Source: Nonlabens dokdonensis
GTDB taxonomy: Bacteria; Bacteroidota; Bacteroidia; Flavobacteriales; Flavobacteriaceae
Assembly (NCBI RefSeq): GCF_002162835.1
Contig: NZ_MAAX01000210.1
Location: 4,601-51,473 of the forward strand
Reading direction: 5' to 3'
DNA: 46,873 nt
The position numbers and the translations under genes were made by a program. Positions 35,266 to 43,921 of the stretch are shown here, piece after piece. The number at the start of each line of letters is the position of its first letter. Position 1 is the stretch's first letter. The notes beneath the pieces are model-generated. The model ran no database searches. It was not told the origin of the DNA and saw only the letters and a list, made by a program, of their open reading frames with translations.

Positions 35266-36408
35266 TTAATCTTTTAACAAGCCTCTAGAAATAACGATTT
35301 TTTGAATTTCACTAGTTCCTTCATAAATCTGAGTGATTTTTGCATCTCTCATCAATCGTTCTACGTGATATTCTTTTACATACCCATTTCCACCATGCAC
35401 TTGCACAGCCTCTACTGTAGTATCCATCGCTACTTGAGAAGCAAATAATTTTGCCATAGCACCGCTCATATCATAATTGCGACCTTGATCTTTATCCCAA
35501 GCACTTTGCATTACTAAATGACGTGCAGCAGTAATATTAGTATGCATATCTGCAAGTTTAAAGGCAATTGCTTGATGATTGCATATCTCTGTACCGAAGG
35601 CTTTTCTTACTTTAGAATAATCTCTAGCTAGCTCATAAGCTCCTGAAGCAATTCCTAAAGCTTGAGCGGCAATTCCTATACGACCACCAGAAAGTGTCTT
35701 CATAGCAAACTTGAAACCAAATCCATCTTCACCTATCCTATTTTCTTTAGGAACTTTTACATCATTAAATATTAAAGAGTGCGTATCACTACCACGTATT
35801 CCTAATTTATCCTCCTTTACACCTACTTCAAATCCGTCCCAACCTTTTTCTACGATAAAAGCATTAATTCCTTTATGCTTTTTCTCTTTGTCAGTTTGCG
35901 CTATTACTAGGTAATAATCTGCACTATTTCCATTAGTAATCCAGTTCTTTGTACCATTAAGCACATAGTGATCACCTTTATCAATGGCAGTTGTTTTTTG
36001 AGAAGTAGCATCACTACCAGCCTCAGGTTCTGATAAACAGAAAGCTCCTATAGACTCTCCTGTAGTAAGCTTTGTTAAATACTTTTCTTTTTGCGCCTCA
36101 TTTCCATAGGTATCTAAACCCCAACAAACTAAAGAATTGTTTACTGAAACAATTACCGAAGCACTTGCATCTATTTTAGAAAGCTCTTCCATAACAAGGA
36201 CATAAGAAATTGTGTCCATGCCACCACCGCCGTATTTAGGAGATGCCATCATTCCTAGAAAACCTAGCTCACCCATTTTCTTAACTTGCTCAGCAGGGAA
36301 TTTTTGAAGATTATCTCGCTCGATTACACCTGGTAATAATTCCGTTCTTGCAAAATCTCTCGCAGCATCCCTTATCATCAGATGCTCTTCTGTTAGGCCA
36401 AAATCCAT
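35266..36408 (-). CDS. Acyl-CoA dehydrogenase (short-chain/branched-chain type)
   Basis: A 380-residue flavoprotein with FCLSEPEAGSDA and WITNGNSAD at the FAD/substrate region, RIGIAAQALGIA, and the catalytic base in QIYEGTSEIQ (Glu363), the position used by short- and medium-chain enzymes. It oxidises acyl-CoA to enoyl-CoA and passes electrons to ETF. Chain-length preference is not readable. It has a strong promoter with both elements (36445-36475) and a hairpin terminator. Confidence 0.95.
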   Translation of the reverse strand: MDFGLTEEHLMIRDAARDFARTELLPGVIERDNLQKFPAEQVKKMGELGFLGMMASPKYGGGGMDTISYVLVMEELSKIDASASVIVSVNNSLVCWGLDTYGNEAQKEKYLTKLTTGESIGAFCLSEPEAGSDATSQKTTAIDKGDHYVLNGTKNWITNGNSADYYLVIAQTDKEKKHKGINAFIVEKGWDGFEVGVKEDKLGIRGSDTHSLIFNDVKVPKENRIGEDGFGFKFAMKTLSGGRIGIAAQALGIASGAYELARDYSKVRKAFGTEICNHQAIAFKLADMHTNITAARHLVMQSAWDKDQGRNYDMSGAMAKLFASQVAMDTTVEAVQVHGGNGYVKEYHVERLMRDAKITQIYEGTSEIQKIVISRGLLKD

Positions 36409-36444
36409 TTAGTATTTTATTTTTTTAGTTATTTTTCCGTTTTG

Positions 36445-36475
36445 CAAATTTAATGCTATTCTAGTCTAATTTCAA
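36445..36475 (-). promoter_or_regulatory. Promoter of the acyl-CoA dehydrogenase gene (TTG-N20-TAAATTTG)
   Basis: Both elements present with 20-base spacing on the minus strand, 36 bases before the ATG. Confidence 0.7.
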
Positions 36476-36487
36476 CAACTTTAAGAT

Positions 36488-37543
36488 ATGAATCATCAGT
36501 ACTATAACGTTTTAGGAGTTATGTCTGGAACATCCCTCGACGGCATTGACATTGCACACGTTACCTTAGTACGTAAAGACCGCTGGAGCTTTCAAATTCA
36601 TACAGCCGAAACGTTTCCCTATTCTGCTGCTATGAAACAAAAATTAAAAGATGCTATTCATGATGATAATACTTCCATTTCATCATTAAATAAGGAATAC
36701 ACGAATTATCTGGCCGAGAATATCAATCTCTTCATTACAAAAAATAATATCGCCAACCTTATAGCAGTTTGCTCTCATGGCCACACTATTTTCCATGAAC
36801 CTGATAAAGGACTAACCCTTCAAATAGGAAATTTACCAGAGCTTGCAAACCTCATTAACAATAGGATAGTTTGCGATTTCAGAGTACAAGACGTTGCATT
36901 AAAAGGGCAAGGCGCTCCATTAGTACCCATTGGTGACCAGTTGTTATTCAGCAATTATGATTATTGTCTCAACCTCGGTGGATTTGCAAATCTTAGTTTC
37001 TCCAGTAACCATAAAAGAGTGGCATATGACATATGTCCTGTAAATGTTGTTCTTAATCACTATGCTTTGAATTTAGGTAAAGAGTATGATACTGGTGGCG
37101 CTTTCGCGAAAGCGGGAACCGTAAAAACCTCTATCCTTAAGAAATTAAATAGTCTAGATTTCTACCACTTAAAAGCCCCTAAATCACTAGGCATCGAATG
37201 GGTAAACGAGAACATTTTTAAGATTCTAGACACAATATCAGACAGCCATGATATTATAGCTACGTTTACGGAGCATGTAGCAATTCAAATTTCAAATCAA
37301 ATAAAACCTAATGCGAGTCTATTTATAACTGGTGGAGGCGCATTCAATACATATTTAATAGAAAGAATAAAAGAATTTACAGACGCAAGACTACTCATAC
37401 CAGATGATATTATCGTAGAAAACAAAGAAGCTCTAATATTTGCATTTCTAGGTGTATTAAAGTTGCGTAACGAGAATAACTGTCTAGCCAGTGTGACCGG
37501 CGCGTTGCACGATCACAGCAGCGGTAAAATTTACGTACCTTAA
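36488..37543 (+). CDS. anmK: Anhydro-N-acetylmuramic acid kinase
   Basis: A 351-residue sugar kinase: VMSGTSLDGID (nucleotide phosphate loop), CSHGHTIFHEP, LNLGGFANLSF, DICPVNVVLN and FITGGGAFN are in the family order. It phosphorylates and opens 1,6-anhydro-MurNAc during peptidoglycan recycling. Residues about 204-210 (GAFAKAG) are encoded by a copy of the dispersed palindrome at the place where the family normally has a G-x-x-A-x-x-G pattern, with no apparent length change. Divergent from the acyl-CoA dehydrogenase. Confidence 0.95.
   Translation: MNHQYYNVLGVMSGTSLDGIDIAHVTLVRKDRWSFQIHTAETFPYSAAMKQKLKDAIHDDNTSISSLNKEYTNYLAENINLFITKNNIANLIAVCSHGHTIFHEPDKGLTLQIGNLPELANLINNRIVCDFRVQDVALKGQGAPLVPIGDQLLFSNYDYCLNLGGFANLSFSSNHKRVAYDICPVNVVLNHYALNLGKEYDTGGAFAKAGTVKTSILKKLNSLDFYHLKAPKSLGIEWVNENIFKILDTISDSHDIIATFTEHVAIQISNQIKPNASLFITGGGAFNTYLIERIKEFTDARLLIPDDIIVENKEALIFAFLGVLKLRNENNCLASVTGALHDHSSGKIYVP
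37099..37114. repeat. Dispersed palindrome copy 10
   Basis: CGCTTTCGCGAAAGCG followed by GGAACC, inside anmK, encoding GAFAKAG (same frame as copy 3). Confidence 0.97.
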
Positions 37544-37546
37544 GAA

Positions 37547-37570
37547 ATTGTAAAAATGTCTATTTACAAT
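37547..37570. promoter_or_regulatory. Inverted repeat ATTGTAAA-N8-TTTACAAT, candidate operator
   Basis: A perfect 8-bp inverted repeat starting four bases after the anmK stop and ending 11 bases before the TATATTTG element, so it covers the -33 region of the dehydrogenase promoter. No T tract follows the second arm, which makes a terminator less likely than a regulator site. Confidence 0.45.
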
Positions 37571-37581
37571 TGCAGTTCCAT

Positions 37582-37589
37582 TATATTTG
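37582..37589 (+). promoter_or_regulatory. -7 element (TATATTTG) of the dehydrogenase-nhaB operon
   Basis: Exact TAnnTTTG, 19 bases before the ATG. The -33 region is occupied by an inverted repeat instead of a clear TTG. Confidence 0.65.
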
Positions 37590-37608
37590 TGCAAACTTAT
37601 GACAGCCT

Positions 37609-38835
37609 ATGAAGGAACTTCTTAAACGTTATGAAAATGCCGATCCAGAAATTGTTTTTCACTGGAATGATCCTGAAACTGATGCCGAAGGATGGACTGT
37701 AATTAACAGCTTGCGCGGTGGAGCCGCTGGTGGAGGAACCAGAATGAGAAAAGGACTTGATAAAAATGAGGTGCTTTCTCTTGCAAAAACTATGGAAATC
37801 AAGTTTACCGTTTCTGGACCAGCAATAGGTGGTGCAAAATCAGGAATAAATTTTGATCCACAAGATCCTCGTAAAAAAGGGGTTTTAGAACGCTGGTATA
37901 AAGCAGTATCACCATTACTCAAAAGTTATTACGGTACTGGTGGCGATTTAAACGTAGACGAAATTCACGAGGTGATTCCTATGACTGAAGATTGTGGTGT
38001 GTGGCATCCACAAGAAGGTGTTTTTAATGGACACTTTGCTCCTACTGAGGCAGATAAAATTAACCGAATAGGACAGCTGCGTCAAGGTGTGATTAAAGTA
38101 ATAGAGAATCCTACGTTTTCTCCAGACGTTTCAAGAAAATATACTGTAGCAGATATGATTACCGGATTTGGCGTTGCTGAAGCTGTAAAACATTTCTATG
38201 ATATTTACGGAGGCGATGTAAAAGGTAAACGTGCTGTTGTACAAGGATTTGGTAATGTAGGAAGCGCTGCCGCCTTCTATCTTTCACAAATGGGTGCAAA
38301 AGTGGTAGGAATTATAGATCGTGTAGGTGGTCTTATAAATGAAGATGGTTTTTCTCATCAAGAAATTACAGAGTTATTTTTAAATAAAGATGGAAATACC
38401 CTTAGAGCAAAAGAATTAATTTCTTTTGAAGAAGTTAATAAACGCATTTGGAATATAGAAACAGAAATCTTTGCTCCATGTGCTGCTTCTAGATTAATTT
38501 CTCAAGAACAAATTGATCAAATGATTTCTTCTGGTCTAGAAGTAATTTCTTGTGGTGCAAACGTTCCTTTTGCAGATAAGGAAATCTTCTTCGGTTCTAT
38601 TATGGAACACACAGATGAAAAAGTAAGTCTTATTCCAGATTTTATTTCCAACTGTGGTATGGCACGAGTTTTTGCTTATTTCATGGAGCGTCGCGTTCAA
38701 ATGACGGACGAGGCTATTTTCAATGATACAAGCATGACTATACGCAACGCAATTCAGAATACATTTAATAACAACAGTTCAAAAAAGCAAATCAGTTCTA
38801 CTGCATTTGAAATTGCACTTAAACAATTAGTTTGA
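37609..38835 (+). CDS. Glu/Leu/Phe/Val dehydrogenase family enzyme
   Basis: A 408-residue amino acid dehydrogenase: [13 protein letters not shown] and [15 protein letters not shown] (substrate-binding and catalytic Lys) form the N-terminal domain, [15 protein letters not shown] the Rossmann loop. It deaminates an amino acid reversibly with NAD(P). Length and motifs do not settle glutamate versus branched-chain substrate. The TATATTTG promoter (37582) is preceded by an 8-bp inverted repeat that could be an operator. The stop overlaps the NhaB start (TGATG), so the pair is co-translated. Confidence 0.9.
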   Translation: MKELLKRYENADPEIVFHWNDPETDAEGWTVINSLRGGAAGGGTRMRKGLDKNEVLSLAKTMEIKFTVSGPAIGGAKSGINFDPQDPRKKGVLERWYKAVSPLLKSYYGTGGDLNVDEIHEVIPMTEDCGVWHPQEGVFNGHFAPTEADKINRIGQLRQGVIKVIENPTFSPDVSRKYTVADMITGFGVAEAVKHFYDIYGGDVKGKRAVVQGFGNVGSAAAFYLSQMGAKVVGIIDRVGGLINEDGFSHQEITELFLNKDGNTLRAKELISFEEVNKRIWNIETEIFAPCAASRLISQEQIDQMISSGLEVISCGANVPFADKEIFFGSIMEHTDEKVSLIPDFISNCGMARVFAYFMERRVQMTDEAIFNDTSMTIRNAIQNTFNNNSSKKQISSTAFEIALKQLV

Positions 38836-40364
38836 TGAAATATTTTTTAGGTAATAGTCCTAGGTGGTTTAAATTAACGATAATCGCCTTTCTTATTTTT
38901 AACATTATAGGTTATTTCACACTTAGCGGTACGGTAATGGGATGGATTTTCATAGGAGAATTTATTTTTTGCCTAGCAATGGCTTTAAAATGTTATCCAT
39001 TGCAATCTGGTGGATTACTTGCTATACAAGTACTTGCATTAGGCTTAACACACCCTATGTATGCAAAGGATCATGATACGCATGAGTTCCTTTATGATGA
39101 AGCCGGAAACCATGTTCTAGGTGGTGTGTATGCAGAGGTTGCTCAGAATCTAGAAGTTATTTTACTTCTAGTTTTCATGGTTGCTGGTATCTATTTTATG
39201 AAGCCATTACTGATGTACATCTTTGTAAAGCTATTTACTAAAATCAAGTCAAAGCTTGCATTATCTCTAGTATTTCTATTAATAAGCGCCGTTTTATCTG
39301 CCTTTTTAGATGCATTAACTGTAACAGCAGTTCTAATAAGTGTTGGGATAGGATTCTATAATGTATATCATAAAATACACTCCAGCGATTTAGATTTAGA
39401 TCACGATAACACTTTAGACAGAAAGCAGCTGAGTGGTGAGACTTTAGAAGAGTTTCGTTCTTTCCTGCGTAGTCTAGTGATGCACGGAGTTGTAGGTACC
39501 GCTTTAGGTGGTGTTTGTACAATCGTAGGAGAACCTCAAAACCTATTGATAGGTTCTAAAATGGGTTGGGATTTTATTGAGTTCTTTAAGGTGATGACTG
39601 TGGTTACGATGCCGGTTCTCGCGGCAGGAATTTTGACCACGATTTTTTTAGAGACTACTAAAACTTTTGGTTTTGGTCAGAAAATGCCTCCTGTAGTACG
39701 CACTATAATTGAAGGATGGATGGAAAAAAGAGATTCAGAACGTACCGATAAAGAAAAATATGCATTGGTAGTTCAAGGGATTTCAGCCGTATTACTTATA
39801 GCAGGACTAGCATTACACGTTGCTCCCGTAGGATTTATAGGACTAGGTCTTATAGTTATACAAACTGCATTCATGGGAATCACTGATGAGCATAGTCTAG
39901 GTAAAGCATTTGAAGAAGCTCTTCCATTTACAGGACTGTTAGTAGTGTTTTTTGTAATCGTTGCGATGATACATGATCAGCATTTATTTGCACCTATCAT
40001 TCAATGGGCACTGGAACAAGATCCTTCTACACAGCCTAGTATATTTTACCTTGCAAACGGATTCTTAAGTATGATATCTGATAATGTTTTTGTGGCAACC
40101 GTTTATATTAACGAGGTAAGTAACGCATACGAAGCCGGAACAATAACTAGAGATCAATATGAGCACCTTGCAGTTGCAATTAATACTGGAACTAATCTAC
40201 CGAGTGTTGCAACGCCTAATGGGCAAGCCGCATTCCTATTTTTATTGACCTCAGCGTTAGCACCACTCATTAACTTGTCTTATGGTAAGATGGTTAAAAT
40301 GGCATTACCATATACAATTGTACTAACTCTTGTAGGTTTAGGCTGTGTTTGGTACTTTTTATAA
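38835..40364 (+). CDS. nhaB: Na+/H+ antiporter NhaB
   Basis: A 509-residue polytopic membrane protein. [61 protein letters not shown] and GEPQNLLIG follow the NhaB order I know from the E. coli protein. It exchanges sodium for protons across the inner membrane, fitting a marine habitat. The track starts at a TTG one codon earlier; I use the ATG at 38835, which shares one base with the upstream dehydrogenase stop. A palindrome copy lies 37 bases after the stop. Confidence 0.93.
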   Translation: MKYFLGNSPRWFKLTIIAFLIFNIIGYFTLSGTVMGWIFIGEFIFCLAMALKCYPLQSGGLLAIQVLALGLTHPMYAKDHDTHEFLYDEAGNHVLGGVYAEVAQNLEVILLLVFMVAGIYFMKPLLMYIFVKLFTKIKSKLALSLVFLLISAVLSAFLDALTVTAVLISVGIGFYNVYHKIHSSDLDLDHDNTLDRKQLSGETLEEFRSFLRSLVMHGVVGTALGGVCTIVGEPQNLLIGSKMGWDFIEFFKVMTVVTMPVLAAGILTTIFLETTKTFGFGQKMPPVVRTIIEGWMEKRDSERTDKEKYALVVQGISAVLLIAGLALHVAPVGFIGLGLIVIQTAFMGITDEHSLGKAFEEALPFTGLLVVFFVIVAMIHDQHLFAPIIQWALEQDPSTQPSIFYLANGFLSMISDNVFVATVYINEVSNAYEAGTITRDQYEHLAVAINTGTNLPSVATPNGQAAFLFLLTSALAPLINLSYGKMVKMALPYTIVLTLVGLGCVWYFL

Positions 40365-40400
40365 TAAAAGAGTATTATTGTAAGAGTTTGTGATGTTCTC

Positions 40401-40414
40401 GCTTTCGCGAAAGC
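40401..40414. repeat. Dispersed palindrome copy 11 (14-bp core)
   Basis: GCTTTCGCGAAAGC between nhaB and exbB. On the minus strand the flank is GCGAGAACATC, resembling copy 7. Confidence 0.97.
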
Positions 40415-40498
40415 ATAACTTTAATAAATCAAATACACAGTTTATACAATGAATGAGTAATAAACTGCGTTATCAACCATACTAATATCATAATTTCA

Positions 40499-41194
40499 AT
40501 GAGTTTACTTTTTCAAGAAACTGCCGAAATCGCTACCGAAACGACACCTTTAGTAAATGAAGAATCGCAATCCCTTATAGGCTTGATAACTGCTGGTGGT
40601 CCTTCTGGAACGGTAATTATAGGAGTACTACTTCTATTATTATTTTTTGCTATCTATATATATTTTGAAAGGCTTATGAAAATAAGGTCTAGCTCTAAAA
40701 TAGACAGTAATTTCATGCTACAGATTAAAGATCATATTTCTAACGGGAGACTAGATAGTGCAAAAATGCTTTGCGCAAAAGAAGATTCTCCAGTAGCACG
40801 ACTTACTGAAAAAGGAATCAGTCGTATAGGATCACCTCTAGAAGATATTAATAGTGCTATTGAAAATGCAGGAAAACTTGAAGTTTACAAACTAGAAAAA
40901 AATGTGAGCATGCTTGCCACTATTGCTGGTGCTGCACCTATGATAGGATTCTTAGGTACCGTAATAGGAATGGTAATCGCTTTTAAAACTCTTGCAGACG
41001 CTGGCGGAAGTGCAGACATGGGAAGCCTTGCAGGTGGTATTTATACAGCAATGATCACTACAGTTGCAGGATTAATAGTCGGTATTGTGGCTTATATAGG
41101 ATACAATCACTTAGTTGTTAAAACTGATAAAGTAGTACACCAGATGGAAGAAAACGCATCTGATTTCTTAGACTTATTAAATGAACCTGCTTAA
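40499..41194 (+). CDS. exbB: MotA/TolQ/ExbB family proton channel protein
   Basis: A 231-residue inner-membrane protein with three hydrophobic segments (about 42-60, 142-165, 178-200) in the ExbB order, and the conserved ATIAGAAPMIGFLGTVIGM stretch in the second. With ExbD and TonB immediately downstream it forms the proton-driven motor that energises outer-membrane receptors such as the barrel protein at 22.3-25.1 kb. ExbB rather than TolQ is inferred from the adjacent tonB gene. Two bases separate its stop from exbD. Confidence 0.92.
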   Translation: MSLLFQETAEIATETTPLVNEESQSLIGLITAGGPSGTVIIGVLLLLLFFAIYIYFERLMKIRSSSKIDSNFMLQIKDHISNGRLDSAKMLCAKEDSPVARLTEKGISRIGSPLEDINSAIENAGKLEVYKLEKNVSMLATIAGAAPMIGFLGTVIGMVIAFKTLADAGGSADMGSLAGGIYTAMITTVAGLIVGIVAYIGYNHLVVKTDKVVHQMEENASDFLDLLNEPA

Positions 41195-41196
41195 TT

Positions 41197-41589
41197 ATGA
41201 ATTTAAGAGGTAGAAATAAAGTAAGTCCAGAATTCTCTATGTCGTCTATGACAGACATCGTATTTCTATTATTGGTATTCTTTTTGCTTACATCACCATC
41301 CATAACGCCAGAGGCACTTGATCTTTTATTACCTAGCGCAGGTGGTAAAACTCAAACACAAGGTAAAGTCACTGTGAGCATCTCAAAAGATGGTGATTAT
41401 TATGTGGACGCATCTCAAGCTACTGAGGAAGATCTAGAAAGCAGAATTTTAGGTGTACTTGAAGGTAAAGATAAACCTACCATAATGCTACGCTCTGATA
41501 AAGATGCAGCGGTAAGCCACTCTGTTAAAGTAATGGATATTGCAAATAGAAATAAAATACAGATTGTGCTGGCTGTAAAAAATAAATAG
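41197..41589 (+). CDS. exbD: ExbD/TolR family biopolymer transport protein
   Basis: A 130-residue protein: short cytoplasmic N-terminus, one TM helix (MTDIVFLLLVFFLLTSP, about 17-33) with the conserved proton-relay Asp in SSMTDIVF, and a periplasmic domain ending AVKNK. It pairs with ExbB in the TonB motor. Packed two bases after exbB and two bases before tonB. Confidence 0.92.
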   Translation: MNLRGRNKVSPEFSMSSMTDIVFLLLVFFLLTSPSITPEALDLLLPSAGGKTQTQGKVTVSISKDGDYYVDASQATEEDLESRILGVLEGKDKPTIMLRSDKDAAVSHSVKVMDIANRNKIQIVLAVKNK

Positions 41590-41591
41590 AC

Positions 41592-42413
41592 ATGAGTTAT
41601 TTAAAGACAAAAGAGCAAAAGATTTCTGCAGTAATAAGTACGGTTATTATTCTAGCACTCATTCTATTGTTTAGATTTGTCTCTATCATCAATGTCATAG
41701 AAGCGCCAGAAAAGTCAGGAATAGCGATAAATTTTGGTAACACAGCAGTAGGCTCTGGACCAGTAGAACCTGCAAAACCTACTAAAGTTGCACAACAATC
41801 TAATCCAGAGCCTGAAACGCAGCCAGAAACTACACCTGTAGATAATGTGGTTACACAAGATAATACAGACGCTCCATCTGTAGTATCAGACCCAACAGTT
41901 ATACAACCTGATCCAAAACCTGAAACAAAACCTACACCTAAACCTGTAGAGCCTAAACCAGACCCAAAACCTGATTCTTCTGTTTTAGACGCCATTAATA
42001 GCGCAACAGGATCTGAAGCGGTAGATGGAGAAACTAGTACTGGAGAAGGCCCTGGTGATGGACCTGGAAATAAAGGTAATATTAATGGCGACCCATATGC
42101 AAACACCTATTATGGAGCTCCAGGATCTGGTACTGGCGGTAAAGGCTATGGCCTTAATGGACGAGGCAAGTTAGCAGGAAGAGGAGTCGTTCAAGACTGC
42201 GATGAAACCGGAAGAGTAATTGTAGAAATTCAAGTAGACCGTTCAGGAAAAGTAATTAAAGCTACTCCAGGTAAAAAAGGAACCACAAATAGAGTACAAT
42301 GCCTATTAGACGCTGCAAAAGAAAGCGCTCTAACCTATAGATTCAGTGCCGCTCCAAAGGCCAAAAATATACAAATAGGTTTCATTGAAGTTATTTTTAA
42401 AGTAGGAGAATAA
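41592..42413 (+). CDS. tonB: Energy transducer TonB
   Basis: A 273-residue protein: N-terminal TM (about 12-30), a Pro/Glu/Lys-rich periplasmic linker (PEPETQPETTP, PKPETKPTPKPVEPKPDPKP, about 55-130), a Gly-rich stretch (GEGPGDGPGNKGN), and a C-terminal domain (RVIVEIQVDRSGKVIKA, FIEVIFKV) that would contact outer-membrane receptors. The repeated Pro-Lys/Pro-Glu linker spans the periplasm. It shares the exbB operon; folC starts right at its stop. Confidence 0.9.
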   Translation: MSYLKTKEQKISAVISTVIILALILLFRFVSIINVIEAPEKSGIAINFGNTAVGSGPVEPAKPTKVAQQSNPEPETQPETTPVDNVVTQDNTDAPSVVSDPTVIQPDPKPETKPTPKPVEPKPDPKPDSSVLDAINSATGSEAVDGETSTGEGPGDGPGNKGNINGDPYANTYYGAPGSGTGGKGYGLNGRGKLAGRGVVQDCDETGRVIVEIQVDRSGKVIKATPGKKGTTNRVQCLLDAAKESALTYRFSAAPKAKNIQIGFIEVIFKVGE

Positions 42414-43634
42414 TTGTCTAATTACTCACAGACACTGGAATGGCTGTTCTCACAGCTACCTATGTACCAAAGAGCTGGAAAAGCAGCCTATAAAGCAAAT
42501 CTTAATAATACTATTGATCTAGATAACCACCTAGGTAATCCTCACACTAGTTATAAAACTATCCATGTTGCTGGGACAAATGGCAAAGGCTCCAGCTGCC
42601 ATCTTATGGCAAGCGCATTACAAGAAGCAGGATATAAAGTAGGCTTGTATACCTCGCCACATCTTAAAGATTTCAGAGAACGTATTAAAGTAAATGGGCA
42701 AATGTGCGAGAAAACTTTTGTCGTGGATTTTGTAAAAAAACACAAAAACTTTTTTATCGATCACCAGCTATCCTTTTTTGAAATGACCGTAGGAATGGCA
42801 TTTCAATATTTTAAAGCAAAACAAGTAGATATTGCTGTTATAGAAACTGGATTAGGCGGTCGTCTAGATTCAACTAACATCATCAAGCCTGTAATTACCG
42901 CTATAACAAACATTGCAAAAGATCATACTGCGATTTTAGGAAATACCTTTACCGCAATTGCAAAGGAAAAGGCAGGTATAATTAAAGAAAAGGTTCCTGT
43001 TGTAATAGGAGAACAAAAGAGGTTTTTAAAATCTAGCTTTCGCGAAAGCGCCATTAATAAGAATGCACCCATTTATTTCATAGATCATAGATCACAAAGT
43101 TTACCGACCGATTTAAAAGGAGCCTATCAGAAAGCAAACTCCAGACTAGCTGAAAAAGTATTGACCCTTTTAAATGCTAACAACACAATTAATATAAGTG
43201 CTAAAGAAATACAGCTAGGATTTCTAAACGTGGTAAAAAACACCAGTCTTAGAGGTCGATATGAAATGAGCTGTGAAGAACCTAAAATCATACTGGATAC
43301 TGCACACAATGTGGCAGGCATGTCTCAACTTATCAAACAAATTTTGACTGAAACGTATGAGCAACTTCATATTGTCATAGGAATGGTGAACGATAAAGAT
43401 ATCGATAAAGTTCTAGAGCTACTTCCTCAAAAAGCTACTTACTACCTAGCGAGACCAGACATCCCTAGAGGAATGCCTGTAGAAGAACTGAGTAATCATT
43501 TCACTCAACAGAAATTAATGAATACCACTTTTAAGTCTGTAAATCAAGCGCTTGAAAGGGCAAAAACAGCAGCCGCAAAAAACGATTTAATTCTAGTAAC
43601 AGGAAGCACATTTGTTGTCGCAGAAATTATTTAA
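42414..43634 (+). CDS. folC: Folylpolyglutamate synthase / dihydrofolate synthase
   Basis: A 406-residue Mur-ligase-fold enzyme: VAGTNGKGSSCHLMAS (ATP loop), TSPHLKDFRERI, ETGLGGRLDSTN, NIAKDHTAILG and LDTAHNVAG are in FolC order. It adds glutamate to folates in the cytoplasm. The start is TTG directly abutting the tonB stop (TAATTG); the next Met is residue 17, inside the conserved LEWLFSQLPMYQ start, so TTG is preferred. Residues 208-212 (SFRES) are encoded by a copy of the dispersed palindrome. Confidence 0.94.
   Translation: MSNYSQTLEWLFSQLPMYQRAGKAAYKANLNNTIDLDNHLGNPHTSYKTIHVAGTNGKGSSCHLMASALQEAGYKVGLYTSPHLKDFRERIKVNGQMCEKTFVVDFVKKHKNFFIDHQLSFFEMTVGMAFQYFKAKQVDIAVIETGLGGRLDSTNIIKPVITAITNIAKDHTAILGNTFTAIAKEKAGIIKEKVPVVIGEQKRFLKSSFRESAINKNAPIYFIDHRSQSLPTDLKGAYQKANSRLAEKVLTLLNANNTINISAKEIQLGFLNVVKNTSLRGRYEMSCEEPKIILDTAHNVAGMSQLIKQILTETYEQLHIVIGMVNDKDIDKVLELLPQKATYYLARPDIPRGMPVEELSNHFTQQKLMNTTFKSVNQALERAKTAAAKNDLILVTGSTFVVAEII
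43036..43049. repeat. Dispersed palindrome copy 12 (14-bp core)
   Basis: GCTTTCGCGAAAGC inside folC, encoding SFRES, the third possible reading frame. Confidence 0.97.
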
Positions 43635-43652
43635 AAAAAATAAAAAATTTCC

Positions 43653-43682
43653 TTTGCAGAAATAAAAACAGTTGTATATTTG
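43653..43682 (+). promoter_or_regulatory. Promoter of tRNA-Val (TTTG-N18-TATATTTG)
   Basis: Textbook Bacteroidota promoter: TTTG at 43653, 18-base spacer, TATATTTG at 43675, ending 11 bases before the tRNA. Confidence 0.85.
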
Positions 43683-43693
43683 CAACCGCTTTA

Positions 43694-43768
43694 GGGCGCG
43701 TAGCTCAGTTGGTTCAGAGCACTTGGTTTACACCCAAGGGGTCAGGGGTTCGAATCCCTTCGCGCCCA
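43694..43768 (+). tRNA. tRNA-Val (anticodon TAC)
   Basis: A 75-base cloverleaf: acceptor GGGCGCG pairs with CGCGCCC, D-arm GCTC...GAGC, anticodon stem CTTGG/CCAAG around the loop TTTACAC giving TAC (Val), T-loop TTCGAAT, discriminator A. The 3' CCA is not encoded in full. It has a textbook promoter 12 bases upstream and a hairpin terminator directly downstream, so it is a single-gene unit. Confidence 0.96.
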
Positions 43769-43769
43769 C

Positions 43770-43802
43770 AAAAGGTCTTCAGAAATGAAGACCTTTTTTT
43801 TA
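43770..43802 (+). terminator. Terminator of tRNA-Val
   Basis: AAAAGGTCTTC pairs with GAAGACCTTTT, followed by a T tract; starts two bases after the tRNA. Confidence 0.93.
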
Positions 43803-43921
43803 TGTAATAAACTTAGACTCGACTCGTCTTCCATACTTGAGATTTTCATCTCTAGTAACAGTGATCTGAGTAAATGATTAATTATCAATCAACCATTTTT
43901 TAATCTTTATTATAAGATCAA

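Noticed and set aside
41597-42106. A 169-residue minus-strand ORF
   Set aside because: It lies antisense to tonB; its Ser/Gly/Thr-rich composition is the mirror of the Pro/Lys/Glu linker codons. No promoter or family signal.
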